64,000 nucleotides of DNA, from contig CAYRIH010000002.1 of the NCBI GenBank assembly GCA_964424375.1, positions 1 to 64,000 on the forward strand, read 5' to 3'. A program made the translations under genes and the position numbers. Source of the DNA: CAYRIH01 sp964424375 (lineage in GTDB: Bacteria; Patescibacteriota; Kazan-3B-28; UBA10110). Under the pieces are notes generated by a model. The model was given only the letters and a program-made list of their open reading frames with translations. It ran no database searches and was not told the origin of the DNA. Positions 8,058-16,441 of this stretch are shown here, piece after piece; position 1 is the stretch's first letter, and every line of letters starts with the position of its first letter.

Positions 8058-8753
8058 TTAATCCTTATGTTTCATTTCTTTTAAAACATCACTTAGGGTA
8101 TCAGAGGCAGTTTTCTGTCCACCTAAACCGAAAGCTAAACCACCAGCTATAGCCAGCATAAAGAATATGGCAGTAATTAAACGATCGATAATAACGGCAG
8201 CAATCCCTAATTGATTAAAGACTATCAGGGCAGTAAAGATCCAAATAATCCATTTAGTAGTCGCGGCTAGGAAATTAGCGGATTTTACTCTAGCTGCTCC
8301 AACACTTCCGCGAACAACATGGGCGAAGAAATTGGCAGCCAACATACCCATAAGCAGGATAGCAACGGCCACAAAGACATTAGGAATATAATTAAGGATC
8401 TGATTCAAAAAGTCAGTAACTTTTGCCAGACCCAGCACATCAGAAGCTGCTAAGAAGGAAATTAGAAGAATAGTCCATTTGACTAATCCCCCGATAAAAT
8501 CTGAGGCTTCAAAATCTACTCCAGCTTTTCTGAACATTGTCTTGGCACCAATTCGATTTAGCACAACGTCCAATTTAAATTGTTTCAGAATTTGAGTTAC
8601 CAGTCTGTCTAAACCAATGGCTACTAGCCATCCAATAAATAGGATTAGCAATGCGCCGACTAAGTTTGGCAGAAAGATTAAAAATCTGAACCAAATATTC
8701 TGAAGAGGATTGAGCACAGCTTGACCCCAGGTATTAAGAAGAGTGTCTTGCAT
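8058..8753 (-). CDS. MscS-like channel protein with TM-helix repeats
   Basis: A 231-residue membrane protein with about five helices. It has the paired conserved TM-helix repeats seen next to MscS domains and ends in a pore-helix-like GGLAFGLGGQKTASDTLSDVL. The cytoplasmic beta domain of true MscS is absent; the protein stops soon after the GLGGQ helix. The likely role is osmotic relief or a related channel function at the cytoplasmic membrane, by family resemblance only. It is monocistronic, facing a shared terminator. Confidence 0.8.
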   Translation of the reverse strand: MQDTLLNTWGQAVLNPLQNIWFRFLIFLPNLVGALLILFIGWLVAIGLDRLVTQILKQFKLDVVLNRIGAKTMFRKAGVDFEASDFIGGLVKWTILLISFLAASDVLGLAKVTDFLNQILNYIPNVFVAVAILLMGMLAANFFAHVVRGSVGAARVKSANFLAATTKWIIWIFTALIVFNQLGIAAVIIDRLITAIFFMLAIAGGLAFGLGGQKTASDTLSDVLKEMKHKD

Positions 8754-8905
8754 TTTCTGCTCCTTACTCTTAATTAATAATATAATGACTTTCTAATCTC
8801 TAAGGTAGTATAAAATATAAAATCCCCCAGAGATTCTTAATTTTTAAGGTTCATTGTTATTTTCATAATGTATTATAACCAAAAATTGCCAAACCCGCAA
8901 TCTGA

Positions 8906-8992
8906 TGGTGGGCGGGAGAGGACTCGAACCTCCACGGGATTGCTCCCACTAGGTCCTAAACCTAGCGCGTCTACCAATTCCGCCACCCGCCC
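8906..8992 (-). tRNA. tRNA-Leu(TAG)
   Basis: A class II tRNA of 87 nt on the minus strand: acceptor GGGCGGG/CCCGCCC, anticodon stem CTAGG/CCTAG with loop TTTAGGA (TAG), a long variable arm (TGGGAGCAATCCCG region) and T-arm GAGGTTCGAGTCCTC. The 3' CCA is encoded. Confidence 0.96.
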
Positions 8993-9033
8993 AATTTAAC
9001 TTTTAGCTTATTTTTTTTAATCTGACAAGAAGA

Positions 9034-9594
9034 TTATTGTATAGTAATTAAATCCTTAAGTTTATTGTACTTAGAAGTGCTAATACCCTCTACTTTCATT
9101 AAATCTTCTTTACGTTGATATTGTCCTTTATTTTCTCGATATTCTATAATTCTCTCAGCTGTAATAGGGCCAATCCCAGGCAAAATATCTAAAAGTTTAT
9201 TGTCGGCTGTATTGATATTAATTAAATTAGATTGATTTTGATTAGATTGTTCTGACTGATCATCATCTTTTACATTTTCTATAGATGGAATATAAATCTT
9301 GCCATGGTTTTGCAGTAGAGCTGCTCGATTGATAGTTTTATAAATCAAGTCCATATCTGCTTGATCTGTAAATCCACCAGCTGCTTTTATAGCATCTTCT
9401 ACGATAGCTTCCTGATTGAATGTGTAAATATCAGGATTATTAATTGCTCCTGCTACATCAATAATTAGTTTATTGTTAGATAAATTAACATCTTGCTTAT
9501 CAGTTTTATTTATTATAAAGTAGGCGCCAACAACTAGGCCAATGATTAAGATTAGTCCAATCGGAAGAGCAAATTTGTCTAAAAAGTTGTTCAT
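9034..9594 (-). CDS. comEA: ComEA-like DNA-binding competence protein
   Basis: ComEA is a membrane-anchored receptor that binds incoming DNA in natural transformation. This 186-residue protein has one N-terminal helix (about 11-29), an SLBB-type domain (about 44-105, VDVAGAINNPDIY) and a C-terminal helix-hairpin-helix pair (about 127-186) with INTADNKLLDILPGIGPITA and GISTSKYNKLK. The ATG at 9594 is abutted by TCTAACGGG, the end of an inverted-repeat element, instead of a Shine-Dalgarno. CPR bacteria commonly keep com genes, which fits scavenging of external DNA. Confidence 0.92.
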   Translation of the reverse strand: MNNFLDKFALPIGLILIIGLVVGAYFIINKTDKQDVNLSNNKLIIDVAGAINNPDIYTFNQEAIVEDAIKAAGGFTDQADMDLIYKTINRAALLQNHGKIYIPSIENVKDDDQSEQSNQNQSNLININTADNKLLDILPGIGPITAERIIEYRENKGQYQRKEDLMKVEGISTSKYNKLKDLITIQ

Positions 9595-9722
9595 CCCGTT
9601 AGAAACCCTCGGCGAAAAATACAGAAGTATTTTTACGCGTAGTTATTAGTATAGATGTATGTAATATATTCATTTTCTTTATTATTAATACCTTTATTAT
9701 ATTAAGGCTGGTTTCTAACGGG
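9595..9722. repeat. Inverted-repeat element abutting the comEA start
   Basis: A 128-bp element with 13-bp perfect terminal inverted repeats, CCCGTTAGAAACC (9595-9607) and GGTTTCTAACGGG (9710-9722). Read toward comEA it ends TCTAACGGG directly against the ATG. On that strand it holds a 24-codon frame starting with ATG whose TAA lies inside the TIR, 4 bases before the comEA ATG. Related copies are at 13342-13459 and 34610-34670. Confidence 0.75.
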
Positions 9723-9724
9723 AT

Positions 9725-11761
9725 CTATTCAGCGTGAGTTAAGTAATTCCATTGAATTTGATCTTTAAAATGAGGGAAGTTTTTTAAATCAGGATTTAAT
9801 TCAAACACATCATTAGCTAATTTTCTGGATTCTTGAATAAGCTTAATGTTGGTTAGATTAGTTAATTTTAATTTAGTAAATCCAGATTGTTGTTCACTAA
9901 AGAATACCCCGGGGCCTCTTAGTTTTAAATCTATCTCGGCTAATTCGGTTCCATTTTTTATCTTAACCAAAGCTTCCAATCGTTCTAAAGTTGTAGGGTC
10001 GTTAGAGTCAGATTCGATTAGGCAGTATGATTGGATGTTACTTCGTCCAACTCTACCTCTCATTTGATGTAATTGGGCTAAACCAAAACTCTCGGCATTT
10101 TTTATCCAAATAACTGTAGCGCTGGGGATATCTATACCAACTTCTATAACAGAAGTAGCTATTAATATATCAGTTTTATTGTTTTTTATTTGATTCATAA
10201 TTTTTAACTTATCTTCAGATTTCATTTTGCCATGCAGGGTAGCTATTCTAGCATCAGGTAAAAGTTTAGCCATTTTAACTTTTTCGGTTGCTACAGAAGT
10301 TTTGCTGTCCAATCTAGTATTTTCTTTAATTAAAGGAGCAATGAGGAATATCTTATGCTTTTTATTTATTTCTTGATTAATTAGTTTTTTAATATTTAAG
10401 ATATTATCTTTGCTTGTAATTAATTTAGTCATTATAGGTAATCTGCCCTGAGGTAAACTATCTAGCCACGATATATCTAAATCTTGAAGTAATCCCAAAA
10501 AAATGGTGCGGGGGATTGGAGTAGCACTTAAGCTAAGAAAATGAGGGGCAAAATCTAGATTTTTGTTTTTTAAAGCTTTGCGTTGTCCAACCCCAAAGCG
10601 ATGTTGTTCATCTATGATAATTAGATTGATGTCTTTAAATTTGGCAGTTTTTTGGATCAAGGCATGGGTGCCAATGATTACATCAACTTTTTTATTAGCA
10701 ATTTCCTGCCAGTTATTTAATTTAATACTGCCGGTAAGTAGAGTAGTTTTGATACCCCATTTATTTAGAAGGGGTTTAAGACTAGCATAATGCTGGGTAG
10801 CCAATATTTCAGTAGGAGCCATTAAAACTGCCTGAAACCCATTTTTTACCGTAGCTATAATAGCTCCAGCAGCTACTATAGTTTTACCCGAACCCACATC
10901 ACCCATTAAAAGTCGATTCATGGGATTTGGCCTTTTTAGATCATTAACTATTTGTTTAAGGGCAGTTTTTTGACTAACAGTAAGTTTAAAATCTAATTGA
11001 GAAGTAAAATCTAAGAAAAAATTATCAGCTATTTTATTAACTCGTCCTGTTTGTTTTCCCCATAAGTGTTTATTTAAGATGATGCTTAGATGAATAGGAA
11101 TCAGTTCTTCAATACTGAGTCTTTTCTTGGCTTGGGTTAGTGTTTTAGGTGAGGTAGGAAAATGAATATTTTCCATGGCTTTGGCAAGAGAAATAAGCTG
11201 GTATTTTTTAAGTAATTGATTAGAAAGAGTTTCGGGAATATGTCGAATAGTTCTAATTAAATACGCAAGGCTTTTTCTAAATAACTTAGATGTAATTCCT
11301 TCAGTTAGAGGATAAATAGAAACAATTCTGCCTGAATGTAGATTAGGACTTATCAGCGACTCGACAATAGGGTTTGTAAGAGTCAAATGATTTTTATATT
11401 TTTTAGTTGTGCCACTGAGTAAGTAAGTTTTTTGTTGTTCGAGCGTTTTGGCTAGATAGGATTGATTAAACCAAGTTACTTGCAAGTGACCGCTGGCATC
11501 TTGAAATAGGGCATTGATGACATCTAGCTTTTTATAAAATGATCGAAACTGATGCAGGCTAACCAACTTTGCCTTAATTGTGATCTTTTCTTTGTCTATT
11601 AGTTTAGATATGGGTTTGATTTGGCTAAAATCTTCCCATCTTTTGGGGTAATAATGAATCAGATCATCGATATTGAATATGTTCAGTTTGTTAAATCTTT
11701 GGGCTGATTTTGGCCCAATTCCAGGCAGGGAAGTTGTAGAGTCTTTAAGGGGAAAAAACAC
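9725..11761 (-). CDS. recG: ATP-dependent DNA helicase RecG
   Basis: RecG remodels stalled forks and Holliday junctions. The 678-residue length and full domain order match the family: an N-terminal helix-hairpin-helix (LPGIGPKSAQRF), the OB-type wedge domain (about 60-140), then two RecA-like domains with Walker A MGDVGSGKT (286-294), DEQHRFG (about 385), SATPIPRT and the C-terminal QMRGRVGRS. The start is a GTG at 11761 (GTG TTT TTT). It lies downstream of the element that borders comEA and divergent from a small basic protein gene. Confidence 0.96.
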   Translation of the reverse strand: MFFPLKDSTTSLPGIGPKSAQRFNKLNIFNIDDLIHYYPKRWEDFSQIKPISKLIDKEKITIKAKLVSLHQFRSFYKKLDVINALFQDASGHLQVTWFNQSYLAKTLEQQKTYLLSGTTKKYKNHLTLTNPIVESLISPNLHSGRIVSIYPLTEGITSKLFRKSLAYLIRTIRHIPETLSNQLLKKYQLISLAKAMENIHFPTSPKTLTQAKKRLSIEELIPIHLSIILNKHLWGKQTGRVNKIADNFFLDFTSQLDFKLTVSQKTALKQIVNDLKRPNPMNRLLMGDVGSGKTIVAAGAIIATVKNGFQAVLMAPTEILATQHYASLKPLLNKWGIKTTLLTGSIKLNNWQEIANKKVDVIIGTHALIQKTAKFKDINLIIIDEQHRFGVGQRKALKNKNLDFAPHFLSLSATPIPRTIFLGLLQDLDISWLDSLPQGRLPIMTKLITSKDNILNIKKLINQEINKKHKIFLIAPLIKENTRLDSKTSVATEKVKMAKLLPDARIATLHGKMKSEDKLKIMNQIKNNKTDILIATSVIEVGIDIPSATVIWIKNAESFGLAQLHQMRGRVGRSNIQSYCLIESDSNDPTTLERLEALVKIKNGTELAEIDLKLRGPGVFFSEQQSGFTKLKLTNLTNIKLIQESRKLANDVFELNPDLKNFPHFKDQIQWNYLTHAE

Positions 11762-11790
11762 GATTTATATGCTCTAGGAGCTAAAAATCC

Positions 11791-11819
11791 TTGATTTAAT
11801 TTAAAAAATATGATACAAT
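11791..11819 (+). promoter_or_regulatory. Promoter of the 54-residue basic protein gene
   Basis: TTGATT (11791-11796), 17-base spacer, TACAAT (11814-11819): 5/6 matches at each box. Predicted start near 11826, giving a leader of about 42 bases. Confidence 0.6.
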
Positions 11820-11834
11820 ATAATAGTTGAGAAA

Positions 11835-11867
11835 AAGGAGGGTTAAATATATTTAATTTAACCCAAT
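11835..11867 (+). promoter_or_regulatory. Hairpin between Shine-Dalgarno and start codon
   Basis: AAGGAG (11835-11840) lies 27 bases before the ATG, too far for normal initiation. A 9-bp stem, GGGTTAAAT (11840-11848) with ATTTAACCC (11856-11864) and a 7-base loop, fills the gap. When folded it brings the Shine-Dalgarno to within about 4 bases of the ATG at 11868. Confidence 0.5.
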
Positions 11868-12032
11868 ATGGAAAAAAAGCCGATTATCAATTTTGAGGGC
11901 ATGCAGTTTAGAACTGACAGAAGGGCTAGATTGCCGCGTGGTAAACAATGGCAAGTTAGGCGGTATAGTAGAAGCCGAATGGGTTTTTCAAAAGGCTTGA
12001 GAAATGTTTTAAGTCAATTTTTAAGTCATTAA
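11868..12032 (+). CDS. Small highly basic protein, unknown
   Basis: A 54-residue protein starting MEKKPIINFEGMQFRTDRR and ending NVLSQFLSH. It contains 14 Arg or Lys residues, mostly between 15 and 45 (RRARLPRGKQW, RRYSRSR), and no membrane segment. The charge suggests RNA or DNA binding, possibly ribosome-associated, but no family is recognised. Support comes from a well-spaced promoter, a structured leader with a Shine-Dalgarno, and a clean frame between recG and tyrS. An internal ATG at 11901 is a less likely start. Confidence 0.6.
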   Translation: MEKKPIINFEGMQFRTDRRARLPRGKQWQVRRYSRSRMGFSKGLRNVLSQFLSH

Positions 12033-12077
12033 AATCAGATATTGAATAAGAAATTTACCTTCACATTAAGTGAAGTT

Positions 12078-13274
12078 TTATTTTATTTTAATAAATCGGC
12101 GTTTGCCTACTTGAACTACGACTCCAGAGGCGATGGTTATTTGCCAATGGGGGTCTTGGATTAATTCTTGATTGACTCGGACAGCTCTTTGCATTAACAT
12201 TCTGCGCGCTTCGGATTTGGAACCAACCAGTTTACTAGTTATTAGAAAATCTACGATGCCAATCTTTTGCCCAGATAATTTAATAGAAGGAATATCTTTA
12301 GGTATTTCTTTTTTTTGGAATATGGCTTTAAAGCGATTGGCGGCGAAATCAGCTGCGGCCTTACCATGATAAATACTTACTATAGCTCTTCCTAATTCTA
12401 TTTTTATATCCTTTGGATTAGTATTTTTTCGTTTAAGCAATTTAGAAATTTCATTGATTTCTTTTTTTGACTTGTTGGTAGCCAGTTCCCAGTAATGCAT
12501 TATCAGATTGTCTGGGAGAGACATAATTTTACCAAATTGGCTTTCAGCGGATTCGGTAATTAAAATATCATTACCCAAGCTTTGACTCATCTTGTTTTTC
12601 CCATCTAAACCTATAAGCAGGGGTACAGTAACAATGTCTTGAGGGGCTTGTTTAAAATCTCTTTGGAGATCGCGGCCGCGCATTTCGTTGAATAACTGAT
12701 CAGTTCCAATTACTGTAATATCGCTTTTTAATATTACAGAATCATAACCTTGCAAGACTGGGTAAACAGGTTCGTGTAAACCAATTTCTTGTTTTTGTTT
12801 GACCCTTTTTTTAAACATATCTCGTCCTATCATCTGAGCGTATGTAAATTTACTCATTAGTTGCAACAATTCTTCAGCGCTCATTTTGTCGTACCATTCG
12901 CTGTTATAGCGAATTTCTGTTTTTTTAGGGTCTAGGATTTTTAAAGCCTGATTAATATAATTTTTGGCCATTTTTTCAACTGATGTTTTGTCGCGTAATT
13001 TTCTGGTAGATTTTTTATCTGTTGGGTCACCGAATCTGCCCGTGAATCCTCCGATTAAAAATACAACTGTGTGCCCCATATCTTGCAGGGCTCTAAGTTT
13101 ATGGTAAACTACAGCATAGCCTAAATGTAAATCAGAGGTAGTCGGGTCTACACCATGTTTAATAATTAATTTTTTGCCAGACTTTAGTTTAGCTAATAGG
13201 CTTTTTTTGTTGATTATCTGCTCGATTCGACCATCCAAAAAATTGTTTATCAGCCTGGTTTTAGATTGATTCAT
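12078..13274 (-). CDS. tyrS: Tyrosyl-tRNA synthetase
   Basis: Class I aminoacyl-tRNA synthetase charging tRNA-Tyr. The 398-residue protein (from the ATG at 13274) has the Rossmann catalytic domain with HLGY (50-53, the HIGH box), TyrRS pattern GGFTGRFGDPTDK, NKMSQS (KMSKS box, near 230) and a C-terminal S4 RNA-binding domain (VGSKSEARRMLMQRAVRVN). An in-frame GTG 15 bases upstream is possible, but the ATG follows the TCTAACGGG motif exactly as at comEA and the HIT gene, so I chose it. A repeat element and a 41-codon frame lie just upstream. Confidence 0.95.
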   Translation of the reverse strand: MNQSKTRLINNFLDGRIEQIINKKSLLAKLKSGKKLIIKHGVDPTTSDLHLGYAVVYHKLRALQDMGHTVVFLIGGFTGRFGDPTDKKSTRKLRDKTSVEKMAKNYINQALKILDPKKTEIRYNSEWYDKMSAEELLQLMSKFTYAQMIGRDMFKKRVKQKQEIGLHEPVYPVLQGYDSVILKSDITVIGTDQLFNEMRGRDLQRDFKQAPQDIVTVPLLIGLDGKNKMSQSLGNDILITESAESQFGKIMSLPDNLIMHYWELATNKSKKEINEISKLLKRKNTNPKDIKIELGRAIVSIYHGKAAADFAANRFKAIFQKKEIPKDIPSIKLSGQKIGIVDFLITSKLVGSKSEARRMLMQRAVRVNQELIQDPHWQITIASGVVVQVGKRRFIKIK

Positions 13275-13284
13275 CCCGTTAGAG
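13270..13284 (-). repeat. Solo TCTAACGGG motif at the tyrS start
   Basis: On the minus strand CTCTAACGGG lies directly before ATGAAT of tyrS, without a matching inverted copy close by. The TAA in it is also the stop codon of the small upstream frame (13279-13404). Confidence 0.6.
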
Positions 13285-13404
13285 TCCACGATAATTAAGT
13301 CTTTTATAATTAATGTTTGTTGTTATCTTTTGATTATTCATCCCGTTAGAGATAAGAAGCATTAATGCTTCTGTATTATAAATATGCTTGTAATTATTGG
13401 TCAT
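13279..13404 (-). CDS. Possible 41-codon upstream ORF of tyrS
   Basis: On the minus strand an ATG at 13404, just after a TATAAT, opens 41 codons that run through the right-hand element and stop at the TAA four bases before the tyrS ATG. A shorter version begins at the ATG at 13341, itself preceded by TCTAACGGG. There is no recognisable domain. It may be a leader peptide that couples translation into tyrS, or simply open sequence inside an inserted element. Confidence 0.3.
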   Translation of the reverse strand: MTNNYKHIYNTEALMLLISNGMNNQKITTNINYKRLNYRGL

Positions 13405-13459
13405 TATATCTTATTTAGTAGTTTATATGTTTTTTATTAATTAGGTTATCTCTAACAGG
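13342..13459. repeat. Inverted-repeat element upstream of tyrS
   Basis: A 118-bp element: CCCGTTAGAGATAA (13342-13355) against TTATCTCTAACAGG (13446-13459), 13 of 14 paired, with an internal 18-bp palindrome at 13355-13372 (AGAAGCATT/AATGCTTCT). Same terminal sequence as the elements at 9595 and 34610. Confidence 0.7.
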
Positions 13460-13593
13460 ATTCATAAGTATAGTCAATTTCTTCTGAAAGTTTTAATGGG
13501 ATTCATTACTTTTTTATTATAACTTTTTTAGCCTTGGTGAGTAAGTTGAAGATGTAGTATAGTGTTAACTTTTTTATTCGTTTGTGCGTAGTA

Positions 13594-13599
13594 TATAAT
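13594..13599 (+). promoter_or_regulatory. -10 box of the PBP1A gene
   Basis: TATAAT 26 bases before the PBP1A ATG; no good -35 is seen at 17 bases. The 335-base gap between tyrS and this gene otherwise holds only the repeat element, the solo motif and AT-rich DNA. Confidence 0.45.
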
Positions 13600-13624
13600 A
13601 AGCATTGTTAAATATGTTTTATAT

Positions 13625-16441
13625 ATGAGTAATAATCTACTTCCATTAAGGGATCATGATGTTCTGCGAAAGAAATGGCATCGTCGCGCAGTCTTAAGAA
13701 AAAATAAGAGGGTTGTATTTAACATATTGAAGCGATACGGCATAGATAATTTGCCACGGCTGGTTTTAGGTATAATTATAACTATTATATTTATATTATC
13801 ATTTTCTACGGCAGTCTTGAGTATTGGGTTGCCAGATCCAACCCAATTATCTGTTCAAAGACAATTGGAATCCACTAAAGTACTAGATCGTAATGGAGTG
13901 GTTTTATTTGATATCTTTGGTGAAAAACGTCGCGCCAATATTCCTTTGACTGATATTCCAGAACACCTTAAGCAAGCCACCATTGCGGCTGAAGATAGTG
14001 ATTTTTATACTCACAAAGGATTTGATATTAAGGGTTTGATTAGGGGGGTAATTATTAAGCCCTTATCTGGTCAAAGAGCACAAGGGGGCAGTACGATTAC
14101 CCAGCAGTTAGTCAAAAACAGTTTTTTATCATCCAAACGCTCGCTAGATAGAAAGATTAAAGAACTCATTTTAGCTGTAGAAATAGAAAGAATTTATACT
14201 AAAGACAAGATATTAGAACTGTATTTAAATGAAATACCATATGGTGGTCGGTCTTATGGAGTAGAATCAGCTTCCCAAATATATTTTGGCACTCCAGCTG
14301 ACGAATTGACTATGGCTCAAGCTGCAGTTCTGGCGGCTCTACCTCAATCACCAACTTATTATTCACCTTATGGCCAGCATCCTGATGAGCTTCTAGCTCG
14401 CAAGGATTGGGTATTAAAGAGGATGTTTGAGGAAGGCTATGTTACTGATCAACAGATGCGAGAGGCTCAGGATGAAGAGATAGAATTTAAACCCCGAAAG
14501 GACAGTATTAGGGCCCCTCATTTTGTAATGTATGTCAAAGAAATTTTGGCGGATCGCTACGGTGAAAAATTATTGGAAGAAGGGGGATTGAAAATTACCA
14601 CTACTTTGGACTGGGAGTTGCAACAAACAGCAGAGGAAGTTATTTCTCAAAGAGCAGAGACGAATCAAGAGCGTTACAATGCTGGAAATGCTGCTCTGGT
14701 AACTATCGACCCAAATACTGGAGAAATTTTGGCTATGGTGGGGAGTAAAGATTACTTTGATTTGGAAGCTGATGGAAATGTCAATGTTACTATTTGTGAT
14801 CGGCAGCCAGGATCAGCAATCAAACCAATAATTTATGCTACAACTTTTAATAAAAACTTTGGGCCAGCCACTATGCTTTTAGATGTTAAAACCGATTTTG
14901 GTAGTGGGTATGCACCCAACAATTACGATGGGGAATTCAGGGGACCGGTGTCTGTAAGAGAAGCATTGCAAGGATCTATTAATGTTCCAGCGGTTAAAGC
15001 TTTGGCTTATGGAGGAGTAAATGAAACCATAAATTTGGCTCACAAAATGGGTATTACTACTCTTAATGAGCCAGAGAGATATGGATTATCTTTGGTTTTA
15101 GGGGGTGGCGAAGTTAAACTTTTGGATTTGACGGCTGCTTATGGAGTATTTGCTACTGGCGGGAATAAAGCACCACTTTTATCAGTGTTAAAAATTGAAG
15201 ATGCTAAGGGTAGAATTTTAGAAGAGAATTCTTTCAAATCTCCTAAACGAGTATTAGATCCGGAAACTGCTTATTTAATTAATAATATATTAAGTGATGA
15301 TGTAACTCGGGCTCCTTTCTTCGGCGGCGGTGGTCCTTTGACTTTGCCGGGGCGGGTAGTGGCTGCTAAAACTGGCACAACTGATTTATATCGAGATGGC
15401 TGGACTATTGGTTATACCCCAGATTTAGTTACTGGTGTTTGGGTAGGTAATAATTGGGGGGAATCAATGAAAAATGGAGCTGGCTTATCAGTAGCCGCTC
15501 CGATTTGGCACCAATATATGAAAAATATTTTAGCTGGTAAGCCTAGTAGTAGTTTTACTATTCCGTCTGGTATCAGAACTGTAATAGTCGATAGTTTGTC
15601 AGGTAAATTACCTAGTGATGCTACTCCTGAAACCAAGACAGAAATTTTTTCTAGCTGGGGAATACCTCAAGAAACCGATGATGTTCACCAAAAAGTTAAA
15701 GTTGTAAGCGTAGCACCAGATAGATTGCCTCCCCCTGGCTTTCCAGAAAATTTGATAGAAGAGAGAATTTTTGCAGAACTTCACTCGGAACGACCTAATA
15801 ATTCGGCTTGGGAAAATCCAGTAATAGCCTGGGCTGAAGATAATGGTTACAACAATGTGCCCCGGCAAGTGTATGATGGTTCGTCTGGGAATAATAAAAA
15901 TCTAAAGATAATTAGTCCCGCTAATGGAGCAATTATTGATGGAAATTTTATTATTACTGCCCAGATAGCTGATGAATCTAATATAGATGAATTATTTTTC
16001 TATTATGATGACAACTTGATTAACCGCTTACAATCAGCACCATGGCGTGTTTCGATTAACAACCCTGATCTTGATGGCAACTCTCATCCGGTTAAAGTTA
16101 AATTAGTTAAAAATAGCGGCGAATCGGAGGAAAGTGTGGTTTATATAACAGCGGGGAGCCAAATTAATCAGATAGTTATTACTATGCAAGATATGTCATC
16201 CTCGTTTTATCCAATTAATTTAACTGCTGAATTAACTGATCAAAGCGAGCAATTAAATATAGATAAGATAGAGATGTATTTCGATGGGATAATGCAGGAA
16301 ACATTCCTGCCTAATAGTACGGGTCAATATATTACAGTAATTAATAGTGGTATTAAAGGTCAGCATACAGCCTGGGCAGTTGTAATAGATAAAACTAGCC
16401 AGCGGTATACTAGTAATAAAATTAACTTTACAACCATATGA
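13625..16441 (+). CDS. Penicillin-binding protein 1A (bifunctional)
   Basis: A class A PBP that polymerises and cross-links peptidoglycan. The 938 residues comprise a basic cytoplasmic tail, one transmembrane helix (about 47-68), a GT51 transglycosylase domain with AAEDSDFYTHKG (near 121) and GGSTITQQLVKN (near 153), and a transpeptidase domain with the SxxK box SAIKP (near 395), SIN (near 450) and KTGTT (near 581). After about 750 come two Ig-like beta modules (SPANGAIIDGNFIITAQIAD onward), an extracellular extension that could contact wall or surface partners. The stop TGA overlaps the start of tig (ATGA). Confidence 0.96.
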   Translation: MSNNLLPLRDHDVLRKKWHRRAVLRKNKRVVFNILKRYGIDNLPRLVLGIIITIIFILSFSTAVLSIGLPDPTQLSVQRQLESTKVLDRNGVVLFDIFGEKRRANIPLTDIPEHLKQATIAAEDSDFYTHKGFDIKGLIRGVIIKPLSGQRAQGGSTITQQLVKNSFLSSKRSLDRKIKELILAVEIERIYTKDKILELYLNEIPYGGRSYGVESASQIYFGTPADELTMAQAAVLAALPQSPTYYSPYGQHPDELLARKDWVLKRMFEEGYVTDQQMREAQDEEIEFKPRKDSIRAPHFVMYVKEILADRYGEKLLEEGGLKITTTLDWELQQTAEEVISQRAETNQERYNAGNAALVTIDPNTGEILAMVGSKDYFDLEADGNVNVTICDRQPGSAIKPIIYATTFNKNFGPATMLLDVKTDFGSGYAPNNYDGEFRGPVSVREALQGSINVPAVKALAYGGVNETINLAHKMGITTLNEPERYGLSLVLGGGEVKLLDLTAAYGVFATGGNKAPLLSVLKIEDAKGRILEENSFKSPKRVLDPETAYLINNILSDDVTRAPFFGGGGPLTLPGRVVAAKTGTTDLYRDGWTIGYTPDLVTGVWVGNNWGESMKNGAGLSVAAPIWHQYMKNILAGKPSSSFTIPSGIRTVIVDSLSGKLPSDATPETKTEIFSSWGIPQETDDVHQKVKVVSVAPDRLPPPGFPENLIEERIFAELHSERPNNSAWENPVIAWAEDNGYNNVPRQVYDGSSGNNKNLKIISPANGAIIDGNFIITAQIADESNIDELFFYYDDNLINRLQSAPWRVSINNPDLDGNSHPVKVKLVKNSGESEESVVYITAGSQINQIVITMQDMSSSFYPINLTAELTDQSEQLNIDKIEMYFDGIMQETFLPNSTGQYITVINSGIKGQHTAWAVVIDKTSQRYTSNKINFTTI

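Noticed and set aside
13290..13624. T-box riboswitch before tyrS or the other synthetase genes (hisS, ileS, lysS, serS)
   Set aside because: No T-box consensus or specifier hairpin seen; the upstream regions are short or filled by repeats.
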